Of a stretch of 64,000 nucleotides of DNA, positions 8,492 to 16,926 are shown piece by piece (within the stretch, counting starts at the first letter, position 1; each line of letters begins with the position of its first letter). This stretch comes from Lysobacteraceae bacterium (GTDB taxonomy: Bacteria > Pseudomonadota > Gammaproteobacteria > Xanthomonadales > BQJN01). The stretch covers positions 1 through 64,000 of the forward strand of contig BQJN01000006.1 in the NCBI GenBank assembly GCA_021604725.1. Reading direction: 5' to 3'. The translations under genes and the position numbers were made by a program. The notes under the pieces are model-generated. The model ran no database searches, was not told the origin of the DNA, and saw only the letters and a list, made by a program, of their open reading frames with translations.

Positions 8492-9382
8492 ATGAAGCGC
8501 GTCACCCATGCGATTAAACAAACACTACTAACTGGTGTCGCCGCTTGCATGCGGATGCTAATGCCTGTGATGGCCGCCATGCCGCTGTCGGTGATGCGTG
8601 GTCTGGGCGATCTGACCGGTTGGCTGGTCTATGTCCTGCCCATCCGTTCCAGTCAGATCAGTCGTCGCAACATCGAACTTTGCTTTCCGGAAATGGACGC
8701 GACACAACAGCGCCGCCTGGTGCACAAATCGCTGCGCAACGATGGCCGGACCATGCTCGAGATGCCGCGGTTATGGCGCCGCCATCAAACGGTTGACCTT
8801 GATATCGGCAACTTCGATGAGGTGCGCCAGCGGGCAGAGACGGAAGGCAAGGGTGCTCTGATTCTGGCACCTCACCTGGGTTCGTGGGAGGCGTTGACGC
8901 CGGTTTTGCATCAGTTGCCAGGATTTGCCTACCTTTATCGACCGCCAGACAACCCAATGGTGGCACGCCTTATCGTCGGTCAGCGGGCGCAGTCGCAAGC
9001 CGAAGCGGTGCCGGCTGACAGCAGCGGCATGCGACGATTGTTTCGCATTGCCTCGGCAGGGCGGTGCATTGGCATCTTGCCTGATCAGAAACCAAAACGC
9101 GGTGGCAAGGGCGTCGACGCACCGTTCTTTGGCATCCCAACGCCGACCATGGTTTTGGTCGCAAAACTGATCCAGCGCTACCAGATGCCAAGTTACTACG
9201 CGGTATGCTTGCGCGAAGGTGGCCGCTATCGCGTGCTGTTCGAGCCGACACCGGCCGAGATAGCAGATCCTGACCCGTTGGCTTCGGCCAGCGCCATGAA
9301 CCTGGGAATTGAGCAACTGGTGCGACGCTGCCCTGAACAGTACCAGTGGAGCTACCGCCGATTTCCAAGAGCCCTTTATTGA
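8492..9382 (+). CDS. LpxL/HtrB-family lysophospholipid or lipid A acyltransferase
   Basis: Inner-membrane acyltransferase of 296 aa. It has an N-terminal hydrophobic anchor ('MRMLMPVMAAMPLSVMRGLG'), the family signature 'SRRNIELCFPEM', the HX4(D/E) catalytic motif as 'APHLGSWE', and 'GILPDQKPKRGGKGVDAPFFG' downstream. The family transfers a secondary acyl chain to Kdo2-lipid A or a related lipid; the exact acceptor cannot be told here. I chose the ATG at 8492 (MKRVTHAIKQ); the upstream in-frame extension lacks family similarity. The DsrE-like gene starts 25 bases after it, suggesting co-transcription. Confidence 0.85.
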   Translation: MKRVTHAIKQTLLTGVAACMRMLMPVMAAMPLSVMRGLGDLTGWLVYVLPIRSSQISRRNIELCFPEMDATQQRRLVHKSLRNDGRTMLEMPRLWRRHQTVDLDIGNFDEVRQRAETEGKGALILAPHLGSWEALTPVLHQLPGFAYLYRPPDNPMVARLIVGQRAQSQAEAVPADSSGMRRLFRIASAGRCIGILPDQKPKRGGKGVDAPFFGIPTPTMVLVAKLIQRYQMPSYYAVCLREGGRYRVLFEPTPAEIADPDPLASASAMNLGIEQLVRRCPEQYQWSYRRFPRALY

Positions 9383-9407
9383 ACTCGCTCACCAAGGTGA
9401 TCAGCCC

Positions 9408-9941
9408 ATGCGCAATCTTGCATTAATACTTTTGCTACTCACTAGCGGCCTGGCCTGGGCAGAAGAGCCTGAGCTCGGACCGCTAATCGAAGGCTATGGG
9501 CCGACATATTCAATCTCGGATAAAGATGTCGCTTTGCCCAAAGATCAGCATTACAAAGCCGTTTTCGACCTCGCCGACTACGCAGGTGCACCTGAGTCGC
9601 TCAATCGCTCACTGGAAAGCGTTGCCCGATTCTTGAACATGCATGTACGCAATGGGGTCAAGCCGGAAGCGATGGATTTGGCAGTCGTTGTGCATGGCGC
9701 AGCGGTCCAGAGCCTGCTGAATAACGACGCCTATCGGCAGCGCCATGGCCAAGACAATCCCAGTCTCGACCTGTTGACCAAGCTGCACGACGCTGGTGTG
9801 CAGGTCTACGTCTGTGGACAGTCCCTCGCTTTTCGGGGTGTTGCCAAGACCGAATTGGCTGAGCCTGTGCAATTGAGCCTTTCGGCGATGACGATGCTGA
9901 CCGTGCTGCAGTCGCAAGGGTATGCCTTACTGCCGTGGTAG
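9408..9941 (+). CDS. Exported DsrE/F-like protein
   Basis: The 177-aa protein begins with a clear signal peptide (MRNLALILLLLTSGLAWAEE), so it acts in the periplasm. The mature part reads as the DsrE/DsrF-like Rossmann-type fold: 'YKAVFDLADYAG', 'LNRSLESVARFLNMHVRNGV', 'LAVVVHGAAVQSLL', and 'LHDAGVQVYVCGQSL' with the single conserved Cys. Related proteins bind or relay sulfur, but the substrate of this exported group is unknown. The ATG at 9408 is preferred to an upstream start because it begins the signal peptide. Confidence 0.8.
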   Translation: MRNLALILLLLTSGLAWAEEPELGPLIEGYGPTYSISDKDVALPKDQHYKAVFDLADYAGAPESLNRSLESVARFLNMHVRNGVKPEAMDLAVVVHGAAVQSLLNNDAYRQRHGQDNPSLDLLTKLHDAGVQVYVCGQSLAFRGVAKTELAEPVQLSLSAMTMLTVLQSQGYALLPW

Positions 9942-9955
9942 CGCTTCGATCGAGG

Positions 9956-10819
9956 TCAATCTTCGACCAGGTCCTGTAGATCTTCCGTCAAATCGGCCAG
10001 TTCGTCCAACAGGTGATCTTTCTGCTTGGCATCGAGTGACGCTGCAAGGTCCACCGTAAGTTGGATTCGAAGCCGGTCGTTTGCCTTGTTGGCGCTGCGG
10101 TATTGCTCTGACCACCATTGTTCTGGCTTGATAAACAGCGCGTCGATTTGTGACTGGAAGTCAGCTTGGGGGCCATGGCGCATTTCCAATGCGGCTTCGA
10201 ATTTTTGCAGCCATTGTCGGCGGTGCTGCAGTTCCATCGCCGACAGGTCGATGACTTCGCTGGCTGTTTGTTCGATGCGTAGTTTTTGATCGTCTCGAAG
10301 CGACCCCCACCATTTGTCGAAGAAGTCTTCCAGATTCTCTTGTCGCTTTTCGATGCGCTCTTGCTGTGTTCGTTCGACCAAAGCTTCCTCATCATCCGCT
10401 ATGTCATCTCGCAGCTTTCTGAGCAGGTGGTCAATTTGCTCAGACCGCAGGTCTATCAATACATCAGCAGCAATTGGGCTGAGCTGGGCCATCGCTGACT
10501 GCCAAATCTGAATCAAATCTTGTGTCGTGCGATCAACCAGGGCGTAGTCCAACGTATCGGACTCAATCGCTGCACTGACCGCTTTCAATTGATTGATGTG
10601 CTGCGGAAGAACTTCTACGCGATGCCATTGGTGCAGTGTCTTGACCTGGTCCTTGAGCAACGCTTTTTGTTGCCGATCCAGGTCGAGGTAGCCATCGATG
10701 CGCCACATGATCATGCGGTCAACGAGGTTGTAGCCGATTTTTGTGCCGCAACTGGTGAGCAACAGGCACATGGCCAGGGCAGTGGTGGCTCGCGCCATCA
10801 TTCGCAATGGTTTATTCAT
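9956..10819 (-). CDS. DUF6279-type lipoprotein
   Basis: The 287-aa protein has a lipoprotein signal with lipobox LTSC (Cys24) and then an all-helical, Gln/Glu/Leu-rich body with repeated 'QQKALLKDQV' and 'DAKQKDHLLDELADL' segments. The opening 'GTKIGYNLVDRMIMWRIDGYLDLDRQQK' fits the DUF6279 family of envelope lipoproteins, whose function is not known. It converges on the DsrE-like gene (14 bases apart) and lies 51 bases downstream of the MATE gene's end region on the same strand. Confidence 0.75.
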   Translation of the reverse strand: MNKPLRMMARATTALAMCLLLTSCGTKIGYNLVDRMIMWRIDGYLDLDRQQKALLKDQVKTLHQWHRVEVLPQHINQLKAVSAAIESDTLDYALVDRTTQDLIQIWQSAMAQLSPIAADVLIDLRSEQIDHLLRKLRDDIADDEEALVERTQQERIEKRQENLEDFFDKWWGSLRDDQKLRIEQTASEVIDLSAMELQHRRQWLQKFEAALEMRHGPQADFQSQIDALFIKPEQWWSEQYRSANKANDRLRIQLTVDLAASLDAKQKDHLLDELADLTEDLQDLVED

Positions 10820-10870
10820 GGTCCCAATCTAACGGAGGCCGCGTTAACACCGCGTGAATAATTCGTTTGC

Positions 10871-12229
10871 TTACACCTTGATATTGGCCCATTTACCCTG
10901 GCGCCAGGACACTACAAAGGTCGCAGTTTGTGCGACGCGATAGATGGCCTGCCAAATCCAGACTGCGGTCAGGCCAAAGCCCCAGATCGGTCCCAGCAGA
11001 TAAGCACCCGGCAAGAAAAATACCCATTGTGCTACGACCGAGATAACCATCACACGGCGACTGTCACCAGCGCCAAAATGAGCGTGCATGAAAACCATGC
11101 CGAAGCTATCGATCCAGATCATTGATGCGGTCAGAAGCAGCGGGATAACCGCCAACTCCAGCGTGTTCGGGTCGTGCAGAAAGACGCCGAGTATAGGTCG
11201 GTGAAAGATGGCCAGGGATGCGGCGATGATGGCAATCAGACCCATCGACAGCAGGGCAACGTTCCACGCCCACAGTCGAGCATCGTCAACATCCTTGCGC
11301 CCCAGCGCGTTACCTATCAGCGTCGCAGCGCCAATGCCCATACCGAGCGCTGGCAGGACGCCGACCAATGTCAGGTTCATTAGCACATTGGCTGCCGCCA
11401 GTTCAGCGGTGCCGATACGACCGATGATCCAGAACAGCGCGACCATACCTGCGGCAAAGAAGAACTGTTGCACACTCGACGGTATCGACAGTCGAAGCAT
11501 CGTGGCCATGGTGTGTCGGCTAGGCAGGCCGGACAGAAAGCCTTGCGGTCGTGCGTGTCGAATGGCCAGCAGGAAATAGATGGCGGTGCCGACATAGATG
11601 GAGATAGTGGTGGCCAGCCCAGCACCAAATACGCCCAGTTTGGGGGCACCCAGGTTGCCGTAGATCAACACCCAGTTGAGGAATATATTCAGCACATGCA
11701 TGGTGACGATAGTGCGCAAATAAAGACCGGTCCTGTGAATTGCGCTCCAATAACCACGAAATGCGAAATTCATGCCGACGCCGACCATGGCAGCCAGGCG
11801 TATTTGCAGATAGGGCGTGCCGTGCTCGACGACCTTGGGATCGCCACTGAGCCAGGAGAAAATCTCGGGCGAAAACAGAATCAGGAATGCGGCCAGCGGG
11901 ACGCCAAAGCCAAACGCCATCAATAGGCCGCCGTCCAGTGGCACTGCCATTTCCGACTCACGTCCCTCGCCTAGACGCCGCGCCGCCATGGCTTGTACGC
12001 CGGTGGATAGTCCAAGCACAAAAGCAACGGCCATGAAGTTGGCAAAGCTGCCAATGCCAGTGGCGGCCAAAGCCGCATCCCCCAAAGACCCAACCATCGC
12101 GGTGTCGACCAGGTTCAGGACATTCTGCGAGGCCATGCCGCCGATAATCGGCAACGCAATGCCGAGAATTTTCTGACGGCGGGAAAGGTTTGGAAAAAGG
12201 TTGGCCCAGGCTTGACTGGACTGGCTCAC
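10871..12229 (-). CDS. MATE-family multidrug efflux transporter
   Basis: Inner-membrane cation-coupled exporter of 452 aa with about 12 hydrophobic segments arranged as two homologous halves. Typical MATE elements are 'LGIALPIIGGMASQNVLNLVDTAMVG' in TM1 and the matching 'LNLTLVGVLPALGMGIGAATLIG' in the second half. MATE pumps expel drugs or metabolites using H+ or Na+. Its start overlaps the speE stop by four bases, so the two genes are probably co-translated; this could hint at a polyamine-related substrate, but that is conjecture. Confidence 0.9.
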   Translation of the reverse strand: MSQSSQAWANLFPNLSRRQKILGIALPIIGGMASQNVLNLVDTAMVGSLGDAALAATGIGSFANFMAVAFVLGLSTGVQAMAARRLGEGRESEMAVPLDGGLLMAFGFGVPLAAFLILFSPEIFSWLSGDPKVVEHGTPYLQIRLAAMVGVGMNFAFRGYWSAIHRTGLYLRTIVTMHVLNIFLNWVLIYGNLGAPKLGVFGAGLATTISIYVGTAIYFLLAIRHARPQGFLSGLPSRHTMATMLRLSIPSSVQQFFFAAGMVALFWIIGRIGTAELAAANVLMNLTLVGVLPALGMGIGAATLIGNALGRKDVDDARLWAWNVALLSMGLIAIIAASLAIFHRPILGVFLHDPNTLELAVIPLLLTASMIWIDSFGMVFMHAHFGAGDSRRVMVISVVAQWVFFLPGAYLLGPIWGFGLTAVWIWQAIYRVAQTATFVVSWRQGKWANIKV

Positions 12230-13080
12230 GAGTTGTCGCCCGCGGCACCAATCCAGGCTTGTGGTATCGCCAGCGCGGCGCGATGAGTGGCCGCATTGTA
12301 ATACTGCGTTTTCAAGGGGGTGACATCAATTGACCTGAATGAGGTGAGATCGAGGCCGGTAGCCGCCAGTGTGCCGCTCCACCACCCGCTGGGGTAACAC
12401 GGTTGTGGAAACAGTACCGGGTGACGATCAACGAACCCTGCGTCACCCATGGCCTGGCGCATGTCGAGGTGCAGTTGACGGTGTATCAGCGGTGATTCTG
12501 ATTGTTGTATCAGCAGGCCGTTGGGGCGGAGTGCGCGGCGGCAATTGCTGTAGAAGGCGACATTGAACAGGCCTTCGCCGGGGCCAATTGGGTCGGTGCT
12601 GTCGACAATGATGACATCCAGCGAGTCTTCTTCGGCATTGGCCATCCAGGCCACAGCATCATCAAAAACAAACTGGGCCCGAGGGTCATCGTTCGCTTCA
12701 CACAACTCGGGGAAGTACTGTTCAGATAGCCGAGTCACGCGCTCATCAATTTCAATTTGTGTCACGGATTGAACAGAGCTGTGTTTGAGTACTTCGCGCA
12801 AGGTGCCGCAGTCGCCGCCACCAACGATAGCGACCGCTTGCGGATCGGCATGCGTCAGCAACGGGCAGTGCGCCATCACCTCGTGATAGAGATAATTTTC
12901 ACGGGTGGTCAGCATGACGCAGCCGTCGATCACCATCAGGTGCCCGAAATCGGTGGTGTCATAAATCTCAATGCGTTGAAACGGGGTCTGCTCATCATGC
13001 AGCAGGCCACGAATTCTGAAACTCAGAGCTGTGCCGGAGCGTGCGTCAATTTCCGTAAACCAATCGCTACCAAGTCCCAT
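12226..13080 (-). CDS. speE: Spermidine synthase (polyamine aminopropyltransferase)
   Basis: Transfers an aminopropyl group from decarboxylated SAM to putrescine. The 284-aa length matches E. coli SpeE (288). It has the N-terminal beta domain ('PFQRIEIYDTTDFGHLMVIDGCVMLT' region), the dcSAM-binding motif GGGDCGTLREVLKH, and 'DSTDPIGPGEGLF' with the catalytic acidic residue. One oddity is Cys in place of the usual Gly in GGGDGG. The start is the ATG at 13080. Its last four bases overlap the MATE gene. Confidence 0.93.
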   Translation of the reverse strand: MGLGSDWFTEIDARSGTALSFRIRGLLHDEQTPFQRIEIYDTTDFGHLMVIDGCVMLTTRENYLYHEVMAHCPLLTHADPQAVAIVGGGDCGTLREVLKHSSVQSVTQIEIDERVTRLSEQYFPELCEANDDPRAQFVFDDAVAWMANAEEDSLDVIIVDSTDPIGPGEGLFNVAFYSNCRRALRPNGLLIQQSESPLIHRQLHLDMRQAMGDAGFVDRHPVLFPQPCYPSGWWSGTLAATGLDLTSFRSIDVTPLKTQYYNAATHRAALAIPQAWIGAAGDNS

Positions 13081-13120
13081 TATTAATCCTAAGCCGTTGG
13101 TGAATTTGATCGACTGACAT

Positions 13121-13151
13121 CATACCGTCAATGCCGTGTGTCGACGGTATG
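13121..13151. promoter_or_regulatory. Inverted repeat between speE and the HD-GYP gene
   Basis: CATACCGTC and GACGGTATG are perfect 9-bp arms 13 bases apart in the 159-bp divergent promoter region. It may be an operator or an mRNA hairpin; there is no T-run. Confidence 0.45.
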
Positions 13152-13239
13152 TTACGTTGACTTCGGATGCGGCGTTTGGTTCCGATGGACTTCCGCCTGT
13201 GATTGCGTGTAGTGTATGAGTATCCGGTAGGAGGCTTAC

Positions 13240-14754
13240 ATGGCAGGCTTTTCCCTCGCGCTGGCCGAGGAGCAACCGGCAACCGAAGCACCAGGTTGGA
13301 AGGTGCTGGTGGTTGACGATGATGAAGCGGTTCACCAGGTTACACGCCTGGTGCTAGCCGATTTCGAGTTTGACCAACGCCCCATCGAGTTTGTCTCAGC
13401 GTATTCAGCCCGCGAAGCGCGCGAGCTGATGGAGCAGCACGAAGACATCGCCCTCATTTTGCTCGACGTCATCATGGAGACCGAGCAGTCTGGCCTGGAG
13501 TTGGTCCACCACGTTCGCGAAGTGCTCGGCAATCGCTCAGTTCGTATCGTGTTGCGTACCGGTCAACCGGGTCACGCTCCGCCTGAACGCGTCATTGTCG
13601 CTTACGACATCAATGGCTATCGCGAGAAAACCGAACTTACGGCGCAGCGGCTGTTCACCACGGTCTATGCATCACTGCGTTCTTATCGCGACATTCAAAC
13701 GATTCAAAAAAACAAGACCGACCTCGAGCGCTTAATCAACTCGTCAGCGAAAATATTTCGTCATGAAACCACGGGCGATCTGGCCGGGGCTGTCACCGCC
13801 GAGCTTGGTGGGTTGTTGAAGCTGGATCGGGGCTTGGTCGAAGCAAGGATAGTGGCTGAGGGTGAGTATGAGATCGTCCGTAGCACCGGTCACTACGCTG
13901 CAATGGATGACAGGCAGCTGCCGCTTTGCGTGACAAGGTTGCTCACTGAGGCGGCACAAGAGCGCACCAATGTTTTTAGCAAGCAAGCTTGCGCCTTGTA
14001 TGTGAAAAGCGGCGGTGGCGACAGCGCGACATCGTGCTATCTGCTTGCGGGCGAGACTGATCGGCCGCTGGATCAATGGCAACAACGGGTGGCTGAAATG
14101 TTCTGCCGCAATGTGTCCATTGCGCTGCGCAACACCGAGCTGCATCGCGATCTGACCGAGACTCAAAATGAGATGGTCTATTTGCTGGCAGATGCGGTCG
14201 AGAGTCGATCACAAGAAACGGGCAATCACGTGAAGCGTGTCGCCAAACAGTCCCATTTATTGGCTTCCGCCCTGGGCTTGAGTTCCGATTACTGTGAGCT
14301 GCTTGAACTGGCGGCGCCGTTGCATGACATTGGAAAAATCGCAATTCCCGATGACATCCTGGCCAAGCCTGGTGCACACAGTGAACAGGAATCGGTCATC
14401 ATGCGCACGCATGCCAAGTTGGGCTCCGACATTCTGAGCCGTTCAACTCGCCCAGCGATTCAATTGGCGGCAGAAATTTGCCGCTCGCACCACGAAAACT
14501 GGGACGGCACCGGCTATCCGGGGAAATTGAAAGCGGAGGCGATTCCAATCTCTGGACGGATCGTGGCCGTGGCCGATGTGTTTGATGCTCTTGGCAGCCG
14601 GCGCTGCTACAAGGAGCCTTGGGAAGAAGATGACATCAAACGTTTTTTTGCCGAGCAAAGGGGCAAAAAGTTTGATCCGAAGCTGGTTGATCTGCTGATG
14701 GAAAACTGGGACGAGGCCACGGCGATTCGCAACGAGTATCCTGACTCAGAGTAA
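13240..14754 (+). CDS. Response regulator with DUF3369 and HD-GYP domains
   Basis: Predicted cyclic-di-GMP phosphodiesterase controlled by phosphorylation. Residues ~20-150 form a receiver domain (acidic pocket VVDDDE; phospho-acceptor D76 in LILLDV). The middle (~150-310) fits DUF3369, a GAF-like sensor. The C-terminal HD-GYP domain has the HD pair in 'APLHDIGKIAIPDDILAKPG' near residue 362 and 'HHENWDGTGYPG' near 418, so the catalytic residues look intact. An AGGAGG Shine-Dalgarno sequence precedes the ATG at 13240. No cognate kinase is adjacent. A hairpin repeat begins 31 bases after the stop. Confidence 0.93.
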   Translation: MAGFSLALAEEQPATEAPGWKVLVVDDDEAVHQVTRLVLADFEFDQRPIEFVSAYSAREARELMEQHEDIALILLDVIMETEQSGLELVHHVREVLGNRSVRIVLRTGQPGHAPPERVIVAYDINGYREKTELTAQRLFTTVYASLRSYRDIQTIQKNKTDLERLINSSAKIFRHETTGDLAGAVTAELGGLLKLDRGLVEARIVAEGEYEIVRSTGHYAAMDDRQLPLCVTRLLTEAAQERTNVFSKQACALYVKSGGGDSATSCYLLAGETDRPLDQWQQRVAEMFCRNVSIALRNTELHRDLTETQNEMVYLLADAVESRSQETGNHVKRVAKQSHLLASALGLSSDYCELLELAAPLHDIGKIAIPDDILAKPGAHSEQESVIMRTHAKLGSDILSRSTRPAIQLAAEICRSHHENWDGTGYPGKLKAEAIPISGRIVAVADVFDALGSRRCYKEPWEEDDIKRFFAEQRGKKFDPKLVDLLMENWDEATAIRNEYPDSE

Positions 14755-14784
14755 TTGGCGTTTCGTTTCCCTTGTATCGCCGAG

Positions 14785-14843
14785 GGTGTTGCAGTAGCCC
14801 GTCCTGGACTAGCAACACCGCGGCTGTAGCTTCGCAACAGCCG
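14785..14843 (+). repeat. Composite hairpin repeat (GTGTTGC/GCAACAC plus GGCTGT/ACAGCC)
   Basis: GGTGTTGC...GCAACACC (14785-14819) is a perfect 8-bp stem enclosing AGTAG-CCCGTCCTGGA-CTA. It is followed directly by CGGCTGT-AGCTTCGCA-ACAGCCG (14821-14843). The first module recurs at 7708 and 37710, the second at 7829. It lies between convergent genes and could also act as a bidirectional transcription stop, though there is no T-run. Confidence 0.7.
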
Positions 14844-14885
14844 CCGCCCCCGAGGGAATCGGGGTTGAATCAACTGGCTCGAGAA

Positions 14886-15419
14886 TCAAGAGTCTGGGTT
14901 AAAGTCCAACGGTACGCCAAACTTGGCCGCTACCCGACCCAGTTGCCGCGGCTCAATTTCGCCCACAATGTTCATGAACACGGCATCGTCTCCGGCACCG
15001 CCGGCCATCATTACCGCCATACCAACGACGTTGCCATCGACCATCATCATGTACATGTGAACGACGGACTCTTCCTCACGCACGACCACTGCGCGTTCCC
15101 AACCTCGTTGTTCAAGCTGGTTGCCAACGCCCAGGATGTATTGCATCGCTTCATCGCCCTTCTCGGCGTCAACCTCGAACACATTGACTCGAATGGATTG
15201 CAGCTTGGACAGGGTGGACGCCAGTTCCGCATCTTCTTCTTCGGTTGCGGCACTCAAAAAGCCCAGCAGAGATGCGCCCAGCGAAATTTCAACCTTCGGG
15301 GGTTGGCTGGACAGCACGCCGAGGTCGCCAAATTCGACATATCCGGGGGCATTGCTGCCTTGAGCCAGCAGCGGACCGGCAAACAGCAACCAACACGCTG
15401 TGATCAGAGTCAGTTTCAT
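14886..15419 (-). CDS. DUF4252 family exported protein
   Basis: The 177-aa protein begins with a signal peptide (MKLTLITACWLLFAGPLLAQ) and continues as a DUF4252 domain: 'FGDLGVLSSQPPKVEISLG', 'LSKLQSIRVNVFEVD', and 'ERAVVVREEESVVHMYMMMVDGNVVGMAVMM'. The function of DUF4252 is unknown, but it is often encoded with an ECF sigma factor, as here. Its ATG overlaps the stop codon of the preceding anti-sigma gene, so translation is probably coupled. The mature part is expected in the periplasm or envelope. Confidence 0.85.
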   Translation of the reverse strand: MKLTLITACWLLFAGPLLAQGSNAPGYVEFGDLGVLSSQPPKVEISLGASLLGFLSAATEEEDAELASTLSKLQSIRVNVFEVDAEKGDEAMQYILGVGNQLEQRGWERAVVVREEESVVHMYMMMVDGNVVGMAVMMAGGAGDDAVFMNIVGEIEPRQLGRVAAKFGVPLDFNPDS

Positions 15420-15952
15420 GATGTTTCTCCAGTGTCCACGACCACCTTGCCCAGCCCGCGCTGTAGCGGCTCGACCATGCCGTCATGCAGCCAGTAATGT
15501 TCGACCTTGCGTTGTGCCTTGCTGGAAACCTGATCGAGTACCCCCAATGCCACCGCCAGCTCGGTTCGCGCTCGCTCCAATTCGGTAATGCTTGGTGCTG
15601 CGGTAGGCTCCGGGCTCTGGCTTACGCCTAATTCGAAGCCAACGCCGACGGCGACTAGCAGGCTGGCGGCCAAAGCCAGGGGGACCAACACACGTTGTCG
15701 AAGGTTTGAAGGTCGTTCACCTACTGATTGCAAGATGGCCTGTTCAAGGTGCGATGGACAGTTCAAGTCGGGGGCGCGTAACGCTCCGGCGATGGCACGA
15801 GCGCGATCCAGCTCACGCTGCAAAGTTTCATCCAGACGCAGCTGCGACTCAAATAAACGCCGCTCACCAGCTGGAAGCTCATCGTCGAGATAGGCCTCGA
15901 TGCGTTCATCGAACCAGCGTGTGCCGAGGTTCGGGTCATGTCTGTTATCCAT
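15416..15952 (-). CDS. Predicted anti-sigma factor (membrane-anchored)
   Basis: The 178-aa protein has a cytoplasmic N-terminal region ('FDERIEAYLDDELPAGERRLFESQL') of the type that clamps ECF sigma factors. One transmembrane helix follows ('VLVPLALAASLLVAVGVGFELG', about residues 95-117), then a periplasmic helical tail. There is no HxxxCxxC zinc motif. An alternative ATG at 15973 adds seven residues. The gene overlaps the sigma gene upstream and DUF4252 downstream, forming a three-gene operon. The role is inferred from topology and context. Confidence 0.75.
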   Translation of the reverse strand: MDNRHDPNLGTRWFDERIEAYLDDELPAGERRLFESQLRLDETLQRELDRARAIAGALRAPDLNCPSHLEQAILQSVGERPSNLRQRVLVPLALAASLLVAVGVGFELGVSQSPEPTAAPSITELERARTELAVALGVLDQVSSKAQRKVEHYWLHDGMVEPLQRGLGKVVVDTGETS

Positions 15953-16457
15953 CTGCTTGTTCTCGCAATTCATGGCGCAACATGCGCCTGGCGCGGTGCA
16001 AGTACACCTTCACTTGTGACTCGCTCAGATCCAGTGTCTGACCGACGTCGCGGTAACTGTGCCCTTGCACGTCCCGCAACAATATCAGCGAACGGTAGGG
16101 CTCTTTCAAATTGGCAACTGCCTCATTCAACGCGTCCTTTAGTTCTGACCGCTCAAGATCATGTTCTGGTTTGGTCTCGGTGATGCCCTCGATCTCGCCA
16201 CCACCGACAGCCAGCCAGGTGTTGCGGTGCTTGGTGCGCCGCAACTGATCCAGGCAGGCGTTCCGGGTTACTCGAAGCAACCAGGGCATTACCCGTTCGG
16301 CCTCGAGTGATTCCAGATGCTGCCACAGCTTGATGAAGGTATCCTGAACTACATCTTCTGCAGCCGAGCGCTCGCCAAGTAGCCGCACGGCCAGCGAATA
16401 CAGGCGATCCTTGTGCGTTTGGACCAATCGTCGATAGTTCGGTTGCAAAACGGGCAA
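15945..16457 (-). CDS. ECF-type RNA polymerase sigma factor
   Basis: Group IV sigma factor of 170 aa. Region 2 is present as 'LYSLAVRLLGERSAAEDVVQDTFIKLWQ' with 'PWLLRVTRNACLDQLRR', and region 4 as 'LKEPYRSLILLRDVQGHSYRDVGQTLDLSESQVKVYLHRAR'. It has the short linker of ECF factors and no region 1 or 3. It is first in the operon with an anti-sigma factor and DUF4252, and the promoter it recognises may lie in the 80-bp gap before the divergent VOC gene. Confidence 0.92.
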   Translation of the reverse strand: MPVLQPNYRRLVQTHKDRLYSLAVRLLGERSAAEDVVQDTFIKLWQHLESLEAERVMPWLLRVTRNACLDQLRRTKHRNTWLAVGGGEIEGITETKPEHDLERSELKDALNEAVANLKEPYRSLILLRDVQGHSYRDVGQTLDLSESQVKVYLHRARRMLRHELREQADG

Positions 16458-16537
16458 AATCCTTCAATCTTCAGCCATCATACGCGTGGCAGAGCAGAGA
16501 GTTACAAAATGACAGGAAAAAAACGGAGCGTTGGGCG

Positions 16538-16918
16538 GTGAACCTGAATCAGATCACCATTGGCTGTATTGACTACGCTGCATCAGTCGCTTTCTACAAG
16601 GCGTTGGGCCTGAATCAAATTGTCGACTCTCCGCCTCGCTATGCCCGATTTGAATGCGTGGAGGGTGGCACAACCTTGTCTATTCATCACGTTGAACCTG
16701 AGCGGCTATCGCCCGGTACCATGATCTATTTCGAGGTGCCTGATGTTGATCAGCGAGTGACCGAATTGGAACAGGCCGGGCTGGTGTTCTCATCACCGCC
16801 ACGTGACGAAAGGTGGTTGTGGCGAGAGGCTCGGCTGGCCGACCCGGCTGGTAACCCGGTATGCATCTACCATGCCGGCGAGAATCGCCGTAACCCGCCT
16901 TGGCGATTGTCGGAGTAG
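16538..16918 (+). CDS. VOC (glyoxalase/bleomycin-resistance fold) protein
   Basis: The 126-aa protein starts at a GTG. It has two beta-alpha-beta-beta-beta modules of the vicinal oxygen chelate fold: 'ITIGCIDYAASVAFYKALGL' opens the first, and 'IYFEVPDVDQRVTELEQAGLVF...REARLADPAGNPVCIYH' forms the second. Candidate metal ligands are His and Glu residues in 'LSIHHVEPE' and the end of the second module. Members range from glyoxalase I to dioxygenases, so the substrate cannot be named. It converges on the GST gene (8 bases apart). Confidence 0.82.
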   Translation: MNLNQITIGCIDYAASVAFYKALGLNQIVDSPPRYARFECVEGGTTLSIHHVEPERLSPGTMIYFEVPDVDQRVTELEQAGLVFSSPPRDERWLWREARLADPAGNPVCIYHAGENRRNPPWRLSE

Positions 16919-16926
16919 TTGGCGGC

